Shown here in pieces: positions 1-12,000 of a stretch of DNA of 64,000 nt; positions within the stretch are counted from its first letter, which is position 1, and every line of letters begins with the position of its first letter. The notes under the pieces are model-generated. The model was not told the DNA's origin, did not search any database, and saw nothing but the letters and a program-made list of their open reading frames with translations. Source of the DNA: Galaxea fascicularis (lineage: Eukaryota; Cnidaria; Anthozoa; Scleractinia; Euphylliidae); contig OX419347.1 in the NCBI GenBank assembly GCA_948470475.1, forward strand, positions 17,071,675 through 17,135,674, written 5' to 3'. Made by a program: the position numbers and the translations under genes.

Positions 1-3000
1 CCGGAAGAAGTAAACATTCGTGTCGTGGAAAACATTCCCAACTCTTATTGCGTTAAGAGTGTTCATAGGCTGAAGCATGTGGAAAGGGATGAAGAGTGGA
101 ATCCAAGACCTACTAAAGGCATCATTGCGTATGAAGGTATACTAGCCAACAACCCAAGCGAAATAATGTAATCCCTTAAATCTCCGCTATTTTAGACGAA
201 GCCGTGCTGTGAGACATCTACATTTGTTTCTGTTTTTAGATCCCGAGGATTACAGACACACCGTTGATACATTTTTTAACAATCCAGATGAATTCATTCA
301 AGAAATGGACAAATGTGGTGATTTGTGCAAGGAGCAAAGAGAACAATTCATCCTCCTCAAGGTACTGCCACACCTGGAAGAAAAGTGGGGTAAATGTTCG
401 TCATCTAATGAAGAAGTGTACAAAAATCTAGCAAAAATAAGCTGCAGTGTTAACAGTGGTATAGTGGTAAGACACGCCCTTCATCTACTCCTTCGTCTCG
501 TTTGCAAAGATAATCTAGGAAGTGGCAACGGCAAGTTACAGGTTGCGGAGGGAGTCCTAAGGTCATCGATTGTTTCGCCAGCTGGGAAGCTTAGGAAAGA
601 CGAACATTCTGAAGGACAACTTAAACTCTTTGTGTACAGTCGTATTTTGACTTTAATTTTTATACAACTCCAACAAGAGCAGTTTCCGGTGTTGGCCCTG
701 CAACTAGAACTGAAAGAAGTAAAGAAGATATTGAAAGAATATTCTGAGCAGCCTCAAAACAAAAAGAAGGATGTCTTTCGGTATTCCATGGAATACATAA
801 TAAAGATAATTCCTTACCTTCTACAGCCGCATGAGAAGTCAAAAATAAAAGGCCTTATAACAGAGTGTCAAGAATTCTGTGTAGATCCCAAAATCAAAAG
901 CGAGGGGATACTTAAAACAGTGAAGAAGATACCCAAACGAGAGTGGGTTGAGCTTCATTGCATCTTAATTTTCTTGCAAGGAAAGGTAAGTATTACTAAG
1001 TTCTCGTCATTAAAAGGCAAGTCTTAGAACGACAAATGCTATCTACTACCCTAATAACTGATAAGCACTGCGACAGCGTGCTTATCTTACAAAGAAGTAA
1101 CATCCCACGTTACTGTTACTTAATTAAGAACTAAAGTTATAGTAGAACAGTTACAGCAAATAGTAGATGTCGGCAGTTGGAATGTTATATCTCATAGCAC
1201 TTTTCTCAACTACATAGTTGCATTTTCTGTAGCTGTGTTTTCTTCAGTGCCAGAAAAAGCTCGTTGTATTCAGGTAGACTAATCTAATTTTTGTATCCTG
1301 ATCTAGATGCACAGCGAGAGCCCTATGGCACAGATGGAGAACGAGTTGCGAGCCATTAAACTCTTTGGACTTATTGTGCAAACCTGTTTAAAGGAAAGCC
1401 AGTGGGGGGGTGATTGGAAGTTTTGCCTAATCGCATTGTCAATACTTGCTGATATCGCCTACAGCAACACAACAAAAGGTAATTTGATTAAAAAGATCTT
1501 CTTTCCAAATGGATTATATAACCCAAAGGAGCCCATATTTACGAGCAGTTAAACTTTATGAGTCCCCAACTTCTTTTCTTCAATAGCCATAATGGTTGAA
1601 AACTGTGAAGTTCCAAAAATCAGCCCCCATACCTAGCTTAGCTTGGCATTCCCTTTAAGTTGCAAACCATGGACCAGATTCACGAAGCCCTCCCAAGTTG
1701 AGATGTATCCTTATTGTTTTCTATCATATCCAAAATACGGGCTATTGTGAGAAAACAATACTTAGCAGATACACATATTCCATTATGCAAAAAGTGCTTA
1801 GCTGCGGCAAGAATAAGTCAACAGGTCACGATTTCCGGTGCGTTGATCAACGTCTTCAAAACATCGTAACATCGTTTTTTGCCGGCGCTTTCCGCTAGTT
1901 ACAATATGCGATTTAGTTTGATTCGACAATATATGGATTCCTCTCCTTGGAAATCGTTTGTTGATGCGGTAAAAGTACAAGAATCAAACAGCTGTTGGAG
2001 GTGGTACCAGGCAGAGGACCACGAAGAGGCAATAATATATATATTTAGGCAAACCTAAAAGCGGAGCTCCACAGTTCTTTTTTTATTGTATGACATTTAC
2101 CGATAAAATAAAATCAATGCCAGGACTCGAGCCAGGACTCTGGTAAGGACTTCTGCATTGTGATTATAGTTTTTACTGTTTTGCTGCAGAGCCATAGCCA
2201 CCATTCAAACATGTGCTAATTAACGTACATTTTCGATTTATCATCGGCCTTTGCCACGTTGGATCAAGGGACTACATAACCTGAGAGCATAAACGATTTT
2301 GCTTCATCACAGTTTAATTACAATTAACAGTCCCAGTGTCTCACTTTTAAATCCAACATCACAACCGGTTATGTGCTTTGGCTAAGTCACAAATTTTCTA
2401 ACATGTATTGTTGATATTTTAACCTCAACAAACCGAAATATTCCACAACAAAACAAAATGGTAAAACCCCAAAGTGGGTACTCTTCGACACCACCCAAAA
2501 AAGAAAAAAAGTACTTTGTTCGCCTTGTTTTGACTATTTTATGGCGTCATTTTTGTGAGCTATAAAGACGATAGAAAAGTGCCGTCTGTGTCCTTTGTAC
2601 AATAGCACCGAAAAAACATTAAGCGAAAATGACTTTAACTTAACTTTTCGTTCTGAAAAGTGGCTGCGGCACGATAAGCCATGAATCAACTCAGGTGATC
2701 AACTACAAATGGTTGAGAATGGTTTTATTCTTGACTTCGACCAACTACAAATATTGCAAACTACAAACGTTGACTACGAGTCGTGGGCGGTATTATTTTT
2801 TCTTTACATCATTGTTAATGATAATATTTGATTGGCAATGACAACAGGCAAACAAATCGGTTTCAGAAAAACATTTGTCAATAAACATTGAATTAAAGAC
2901 GAAGTTTTTACTGCAATTAGCCCATAAGTCTACGATTTTTTAACTTACAACGAGAATTGCTGTGAGGGACAACGTATTGCTGGCATTTCGACTGCTAAAG

Positions 3001-6000
3001 CTGTTAAAAATCGTGTTTACTTTTGGCAAGGAGTTGTCGCTCTTTGCGAGAGTTTTCCAAATGTCAATCCGGCTCTTGTTCCTAACAAAGCGGAGCCGAG
3101 GATTTAAACCGTCCGAACTTCGTTTGGCTTTTCTTCAACCAATTTTGTGCCCAAAAATGAGCGACAGCAGGGAAAACGAAGACTTTTAGGATCCACTAAT
3201 GAAATATTGGATAGAAAACATTTGGAAAAAACACGAGCATTTTTTAGTCCAAACCAATTTGAGATAAAAGCGTGAAAACAACAAAACGTAAGAAAACAAA
3301 AAAACGATACGAATGTTTCTTCGGCGTTTTGGCGTTTCTTGGAAAAATAAGACAAGTAACAAACATAACTCGTGAGCAACCTAGGCAAATCGCTAGTCCG
3401 AGTGTTCTTGACATAAGTCTCCGTATAAAAGACAAAACAGGAATACTAAACCTACGGATGCGGACAGTTTAGGTTAATCAATAATCACTCCGAACGCAGA
3501 GCTGACATAATAGCCGTCATTTCACACAAAATCATTGCTTTGCTAAGAATTGCGGCGAGGGACAACATATTGCCGGCATTTCCAATGCTGCAACTGCTAA
3601 AAATCGCGTTTACTTTTGGCATGGAGTTGTTGTTCTTTCGGCGTGAGTTTTCCAAATGTCAAACTTACCAAGCGGGGCCGAGGTTATAAACCGTCCGGAC
3701 TTCGCTTGGCTTTTCTTCAACAAATTTTGTGCCCTAAAATGAGCGACAGCAGGAAAAAACGAACCGTTTTAGGATCCAAGATGAAATATTGGGTAGAAAC
3801 TGACATTTGGAAAAATAAGAGTCCAAACCAATTTGACATGGAAGCATGAAAACAAAACGTAAGAAAAAAGAAACCTATGCGAATGTCTATTCGACGTTTC
3901 TCGTACAAATCGGAAAAAATAAGACAAGTAACAAACCAAGACAAATCGCTATTCAATTTTCTTGGCATAAATGTCCACATAAAAGACAAAACAGGAGTAC
4001 TAACCTGCGCATAGATTAAGTCAGTCAACAATCACTCCGAACGCAGAGCTTAAGCAGAAGCGGTCATTTCACACAAAAGTAAGTCTTATTACTTCTCATG
4101 CCTGTCAAGGAAGCTTGTTCAATTAAGGATTTTAGCGGCAAAACCGTCCAGTTTAATACACAGCAAGGTCCGAAGACAGCGCATAATTACTGAAACCTTG
4201 CCAGACCACACGATCTTTTCTCTTCGTGCAAGCTTATGCAGGCAAACACGGGGAAAAGCTGAAACTTCCTGACACTTGAATTGGTAATGTTTTTACAGCT
4301 TGACAAGAGACGCTCTCTTTTTCGCTGTTCCTCACTATAATTTCGTCTCTTTTCTCGAGCCTTTTGTTGTTCTTTCTCCCGTTGCTCCCAGTACGATTCA
4401 ACCTGTTTACTTGAGCCCTCTCTTATTCCTTCTCCCGTTGCTCGACAATACAATTCAGCCGGTTTGCTCGTGCTTTTTCTCCCGCTGTTTGTCACTGATA
4501 CTCTGTCTGTTTACCCGTGCCCTTTCTTGTTCTTTCTCCCGCTGTTTGTCACTGATATTCCGCCAACGAATAGACAAAACTGACTTTGTTTTAAAATTAT
4601 CTTCAAAATTTGGCCATGCAATTTCCCGCCACAACAACGCGGGTTGAGAACTGCGTGTATGGGCAACTGATCTTTCCAAAAACAGTCCATATGGAAGCGC
4701 GCCTACATGCGAGCTTGCACACGAAAGGGTTAACTGCAGTATCACATTTGACTTTGGCTTACATGATGGGGTGGACGTACGTACGGTCGGACGGTCGGTC
4801 GGACGGTCGGTCGGACGGTCGGTCGGACGGTCGGTCGGTCGGACGGTCGGTCGGTCGTACGATGACGTCATAACCAAAATTTCTCGGATGGATGGGTTAC
4901 CATATTTTCTTAGGAATGGTGCTCCGAGCGCGCGCGCCTTGGGCGCGCGCGGAGCTCCGCTATTAATTGCTATTGAAAACTGATCACGCGAAATCGTTAC
5001 TGAAAGGATTGTTATTTTAAAGCAAACCTAGAGAAGACCAATCGTCTTTTTCAGTCCGTTCATAGGAAATAAAACAGTCCTTTAGTTTTAACTGTTACCT
5101 CTGTTTGTGTAGGTACATAGTTCTGTCAGTTCAAGTGATGATGAACTGACACTAGGACTCTGCAGAATGTAATAAAAAGACAGGCCAGTTCGCGTTGGTT
5201 TAAGTGCTTTTTTTAGTTTTATAAAACCTTGCGTAAAGCCGGAGCGGCACGCATTTTTCTGACATGTGGTACGAAATGTATTGAGCGAAAATGCGGTTTT
5301 ATTCATTGGGATGGTTTTAGTTTAGACGCAACCGCTGGGATTCTTACCCTTGGAGCGGACGGAACTGGAGGGGAAGAAGTGGATCACCAGGGATGGTGAG
5401 GCTTGCGTAGACGTCCAGATCCCTCGCGCGAGTTCTTTGTTTTGAAAACGATCGATACACGTACAGCCTTCCTTCTGATTGAGATTAGAGTCAAGCTTTA
5501 ATAGTGGTTTCATATTTCTTTATTATTATATCTCTCAGTTAGTACGCGCACTGTGATTGGTCAGTTTTGCGAGCTGTACTCTGCTGTACGGCCCGCTAAA
5601 TTTGAAAGTTTCTTCTCCACGCGCCTGATTAACCTCAGAGATATAATAAATATCTTACTAACTTCCTTTTCTCGGTCCGTACCGTAAGTTTCGGATCCTC
5701 GTTTTTTCCCGTTGATTCTTTGGGCCATGGTTACCAAACGTAGTAGATTAAGAGCTGGCCTACAGAAGAGCCCCGGATTCGCAAAAAAAAAAAAAAAAAG
5801 AAAGAAAGAAAAGAAAAAAAAGGCGGTTCAGTCCAAACTCCCTTGTCTTTTATCTCAACAGATATGAGGAAGGAAGCTAATTCGTGTTTAGAAAAACTTC
5901 TGAGAGACGCCGAAGTGCAGAAAAAGCCAGAGTGTAGAGTAATACTCGAAGAGCAATCGTCCAAGTTTGTCTTTCACAAGGATGTTGAAACGAGAAAACT

Positions 6001-9000
6001 TGTGGTCGAATTTTGGTTCAATTACTTAGATCCACTGAAGCACCTCCCAGCTGCCAACCACACTAAACACTTGTCCTCGATGTACAGAACACAGACATTG
6101 GAAATCAAGGAGACATCTGTGTGCAAAACGTCGGCTTGCTTTGTCAGCGATGGGATGTTTCATAGGCAAAAGGTAGTACTTTGATTCCAACATTAAACGA
6201 TTCATTTTTTTAGGCAATAAGAATGGATAAAGCATCAAACCAGTAAATGAAAAAAAGAAAAGGCTCGTAGACAGGAAGATACTTAGTACCAGATAGTGCC
6301 TTCTACGACTTAGGATTTAAGTTGAAATTTCATATAATTCAGATGTTCAGAATGATCAGGTTCAGTGTTAACCGAGAGTCAATACTTGGCATTTAAGCAG
6401 ACCAAAACTAACCCAAATATGGCGGTGAGGTCATTCAACACTTTGCTGATAGCCGTCAGAACAATACGGCAACCGTTTTCGCACCATACCCTGTTAGCAG
6501 AGTCGACGCCGCTTCGATCGTTCCAAAATACGTTGCCTTCCTCTCTTCCCACTTAGCTAGGAAAGATCGAAGCGACTCTGCTAGAAGGGTATTCGCACCG
6601 ATAACGTAAGGCCAATTAATTATCTGGGAGTGACTCTACAGTAGCCAAATTAGGATTGGTTATTCCTGGGTTAGTTAATATCAGAACTTCCTCGCAAGGC
6701 TGGCCTGTTGCAAATTCATAAGGTGGCTAGAATTAATCACTGCTGTAATCTTTCCAGGTAGCCATCAAAGTTCTTTACGCCAGTAAGCGTCATCTCTTAG
6801 AAGACGACCCCAACTTTAAGGACAGACAGCGTCTCATTCGAGAGGTCTACAACATGGGGCGACTAAACGCTTCCCGGCATCCAAATATTCCCGTCCTCCT
6901 CGGTTACGATACTGAAAGCTTACCGTACCACCTCATAACAGCATTTGAAAGATGGGGTAACCTGTTGCAGCTTGTACGCTTGTCCCGAGATAGAGGGCCA
7001 CATCTGACACCGAATCATCTCATCCAGATGATCCTTGGCATTAGTCATGCTCTACTGTTTTTGGAAGGGCTGGGTTTCGTTCACCGAGCTGTCATGGCGG
7101 AAAACGTTCTTGTGGGAAGCAAATTTGTCTGCAAATTAAGTGGCTTACATTTCATGAGACAGCTACGTAAACCCCCGTATGATGAAGGTAACAATCTAAT
7201 AATAATTGGCATGCAGTATTTGTCTCATTTGCTGAGAAGGTGCCGCCAAACTTGCAACAGAAAGCCTGAGAGGGAAACAACCCGTTTTAATGATTATGTT
7301 TTGTTAACCAGTCCGCTTATCAGGTTATAGTAAGACTATTAAACGGTCACTGAACGGTTCGCTCTCGGGGATTCAATTTAGTTTGAGAGCCGTCTGGCTG
7401 ATTTGAACTATTTCCAGAGATCGTTTGAAATGTTCTGGAAAATTTCTCTTGCTTCATTTGAACAACTACTTCTCATAAGACGATAACTGAGTAGACAGAT
7501 TAACATGCAACCCTTCAATGAATCCATGAAAAGTTAACGCAGATTATTCTGTGTTGGGTTCATTAACAGACGTAGACACAGAAGATGGCTACTGTTCGCC
7601 TAATCAGTTTATTCTGGAGTATGTCAGCACTTCTGGAGATGAGGATCCCCCCGTGAGGTGGAGAGCACCAGAGTGCCTAACGAAGAATCGCTATTCCACA
7701 GCCTCCGATGTTTGGGCCTTTGGGGTGCTAATGTACGAGGTGTTGACCTTTGGACGCATTCCTTACGAACACGTTCTCAACGATGATGCCCTCTATATAC
7801 GTGTAAGGTCGTGTTGTTCATACTGCGAAATCTTGGGGAAAGATTACATTAAAACTATGTTTTAAACTAACATAGCTTTACTATATATGCTACTACTGTA
7901 ACAAGGTCCTACTCTATGTAACCAAGGGCCATGGTTTTTGGCTCGTGATGTTACAACAGTGGCAATGTGTCCGCTTTGTTTAAATGAAGATGAGAAAACG
8001 TTCTTTACTCATTGTTCTGTTTGATTCAGTCCCTGAACAAAGGAAGTGACGCAATCTCGAAGTGGATCAAGACGGAAAAGAATTGCACCAAATGTCACTG
8101 GACAAAAAAAAACTAAAAAGGGATATTTGTATTTTACGCCGTTTATAGATTGTAGACCACAAAGAAATCGTGCCGAGAGAGTCGTGCTTCGAAGACAGGG
8201 AATATGAGCTGATAAGGCAGTTTTGTGAATGGAGGTCAAACTACAGACTGCGAAGATTTGATAAAGTCAATGAAAGGCTCCAGGAGCTGCTCCAACATCA
8301 ACAGCGACATTGTAAGATAACTGCTACCAAATTCTATAATGACTGTAAGCAATTTTCACCAGCTTGCTCCGCCTTATAGACCTCTTGGTTTCCACGTGAC
8401 GTCATAAAAAAACTAAAATTAAAAAGTAAAGAGATTTTTCCATTTTTTAGCTTCACCACGTAAAAGACATTTTAGAAATGTATCTGCTACCATGTTTTCA
8501 GCTCGGAAGCGTGCTTTGTTTTGAAAATAGAGCAGTTTGAATTTTAAATTTTTTTCACTGTGCGTGACATAAAGATGTCTGCTCACAAGCATGACAGGTA
8601 CATGAAAACATCGATTCAGCGTGTGCTTTAGAGGTCTTAAAAGCCAACATGAATGTTTGCAATCTCAAAAGAGAGAAGAATGCCTTTTGAGATAGACAAA
8701 CTAAATTCCAGATGTTTTCACTCGTTTCCGGCTGCCAAATTGGAGCCCCTCAGAGGGGACTCTATCATGGCGCGTCCATACTCAACTCTGTATTTTGGGT
8801 GGTACATTTTGCCGAATAACTGGAGTATGGGATATCGCACAGCCCTGAAACTTTAGGATTTTGGTTATTTATTACTCTTCTACAATTCTTAATTTCTTGA
8901 CTTAATCTATTGAATGGTTGGTGATTTTATTTTTTAACTTGCGTGACTTCCACGTGACTGAAAACCAAGAATACATATTCATCACCGTAATGATTTTAGA

Positions 9001-12000
9001 TCATTTTATACTAGAATCTTCATTGCATAAGTGAAGCACATGGACACTCGCAAACATCAGTCTTTGTTCCTTAGCGTCCGATGCTGCTTACGGGTGTAGA
9101 ATGCGTTTGTTGCAAAATTCGCCGTTGTCTAAACTTTCAATTTGTTTTTATGTGATTAATTTCAACAAGCTGAGAATGTATGCAGCTCCCCTCCAAGTAC
9201 TGAACACATTCAATCACAAGATTCAAGAACTGCCCTAACTCCAGGTATTATGTCATCGTGAGTGTATTTGTTCACTTTACATGGTTTGCAAGCGGGAATC
9301 CGTCGTCTCATCAAAATATGCTGTTTTCTGTTTTTCCAGACCTTGAAGAAGAAGCTCGGTGTGATTTGGTTAGGAAAACGGAGGAGGTAAGCCGGGTTAG
9401 CGGGTGACGAGTTGACGTTGGACCAAACCATGTTTTTTCTTCATCTTTTAAAGACGAAGCTCTCTCAAGAAAATGTTACCATGAACTCACTTATATGTTC
9501 GACAAATTTTGCATAGTTTTGGTCCATGGCAACATAGGTGGATGTGTTCACCCTCTGACCCAATGCCACCACGATGTACTGCGTGCCTCCTGTCACTGTA
9601 TGTCTCTTAACGGATAACTATAAATTCCTTATCACAACCAGCTTACCAGACAGGATTGCGTTACTCTCTTTGTTCATCAAGGGCGCATGCGCATGCCTAG
9701 TTTGTAATATAACTCAACAATGTTCCCTCATCAAAGTGAAACTGACGTTAACTCGTGGATATAAAATACATCGAGGCCACCATGGACGCCTCTAACTAGT
9801 GTGACAATCTCCCGTGAGCTTAGGAGATCGACCGGGAGATTTCTATCTTCTCACCGAGCGTCGATTTTCTTAAATGCGCTTGGTGGAACTCCGAATGCTT
9901 TGAAAACTTTAACTACGTTTTCTAACCTTTTTACACCAATTTAGGGTCGAACTTTGGTGTGGGAAAAAATTTCAAATTTCGTCCACGTCAAAGGACTCCT
10001 CGACCTCAAACACCCAAATCTTGTGTCTGTGGATAATTCAATAAGGGATGATTCAGGTCCATACTGGATAGTAAGTATACTCTTTATACTGGATAGAAAG
10101 TATTATCATCACCCCTACCCTCCCCTCTCCTCCCCTCCTATCCCCTCCCTTCCCGTTCTTTGACTGCTCTGCTCTGTCCTTTACATTAATGCAATTCTCA
10201 AATAACCCCAAGTTTCCTTTGCTATGCAGTTTTATCAGTGTAATGAAATGATCGCTGCGTGCGTTTAGAATACCTGGCCTTATGTCAAACGTTTTGTTGA
10301 TCAGATCTCACCAGAGAGTTCCATTGACAACCTGAAAGAGTACGTCCTTAACAGACAATGCAAACAGGAACACATAGTCCTGTTCTTGTCCCAGGTGGCG
10401 TCCGCTCTCCACTATCTTCATGTACACCACATCGTACATGGAGATCTCCGAGCTGAATATGTGAATGTGGTAGCACCAGACAAGGTAATGATTCGTAGTA
10501 TTCGTACAAAAATAACAGTCATCCACAAAGGGAGGCAGGATGACAGGAGGTAGGATGGTCGAGTGGTTGAGGGCGCTGGATTTCAATGCGGTGACCCGAG
10601 TTCAAATCCCGCTCTGGCCACTGGCTGGAGGTGTTCTGGGTAAGTGCCTGGTTCAACTCCTCTGTCATCCTTGTAAATAGCCAACTGGTCTACCTCCCGC
10701 CAGTTGGGATTTCATGTTACGTTTATTTAAATTATTTGTTTCATGTGTTTGCTCAGTCCCCTAGCCTTTGTGCTAAATAAACTGCCGAGGGTAAATAAAG
10801 GTCTTATTTATTTTAAGGGGACCTAACTGAATGACTGAATATGCGAAATCTCTCAGTCGAAAGAAAAGCAATTTTGCCAAAGTCGAGAAAAACTGTCCCC
10901 TTAAATTGGCCATTTGTATTGGATCATTTTATTGGTTAGTTACCAAGTCAGTCACAAATGGCCTTTGTATTATCTACTGCTCATGAGAAGGCCTGTATTC
11001 GTCAACGTGCAAGAGGCAGAGCGATCTCCTTGAAAGACTTGTCATGACCATTATCGTCAATCGTGCCAAACTACATGCATTGGAGATCTTCATTTACCAG
11101 ATGACATCGCCAGCTATTACTGTTCAGGGATTCACTGAGTTAATATCTATGACTCTTATTAGGTGCAAGTTGGTCGTCTGGGTCGCTCCAAGCGTCTTGC
11201 GATGAATGTCGGTGATAAGGGCACCAGTAAATTATGTGTAAAGCAAGTGGATATGCCACCTGATGCCCGTCGTTGGTGAGTGGCCTAAATATGACACTAG
11301 TGCAATTTCGTGCATTGTCCCTGCCCACGCAAGCCCCGGGCTCAACTGGCTTCGGCTGACAGTACCCCTTGAGGGCCCCTACTCAGGATAAGGCGCACTG
11401 CCAAATTGTCAACTAGATTTTCATTATCGACCAACCGACCACTTTCATTATCTTAGGAGCGCACCAGAAGTGATCTCAGATGGACTCTACACGCATGCCA
11501 GTGATGTCTGGGCATTTGGTATTTTAGCTTGGGAGCTCTACACATCGTTCACAAAAGGACAAGACAGGCGAGAACTGTCAGTACCTTACTGCGATCTTAA
11601 CAAAGAGGAGGTAAACAATTACAGCTTCTACCGCTCATAGCAAAAAGAGACCCTGAGAACGAAGTTGAGCAATTTTACCTTTTCATATATATGTATATTA
11701 GACGTTTGCAAGTCACCCCTCAGCTATCACATAATTCACTGGAAGATGGTTAAATGAGGAATATTCTCACAATCACAAAGCGATCATTGCGCAAGAGGAA
11801 TGATCCTGGAGATCCGAGCTTAGTTTTGTGAAGGCAGAGACGTACCTAATATATGTAACAAGTTCGACAAGAAGGCCGTTTCTTTTAGTTGAGTTCCACT
11901 GATATTACAGTATGGCGAAATCCACCACCTTCTTTGATTCAAGCAATGTCTCATGACCTTGCACTTGATGCGTATTGACTGACTGATTGACCGACTGAAT

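Larger units (their letters stand above)
1553..5861. other. Large repeat-rich intron of the pseudokinase gene
   Basis: This is most of the 4.4-kb third intron (1479-5861). It contains a ~0.55-kb tandem duplication, a GGTCGGAC microsatellite, a GC-rich hairpin, a small terminal-inverted-repeat element and an A-rich tract just before the next acceptor. Flanking exons join in frame without it, so no extra coding exon is needed. Confidence 0.6.

Noticed and set aside
3104..4031. Several 60-104-codon ORFs in the tandem duplication
   Set aside because: Frames and stops differ between the two copies, as expected for non-coding DNA.
4455..4983. Overlapping ORFs with DRPTDRPT or GRSDGRSV repeats
   Set aside because: These are translations of the GGTCGGAC microsatellite in opposite strands and frames.
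10551..10621. Functional tRNA gene
   Set aside because: It has A- and B-box-like motifs but is followed by a SINE body and A-rich tail and shares that body with a second copy.
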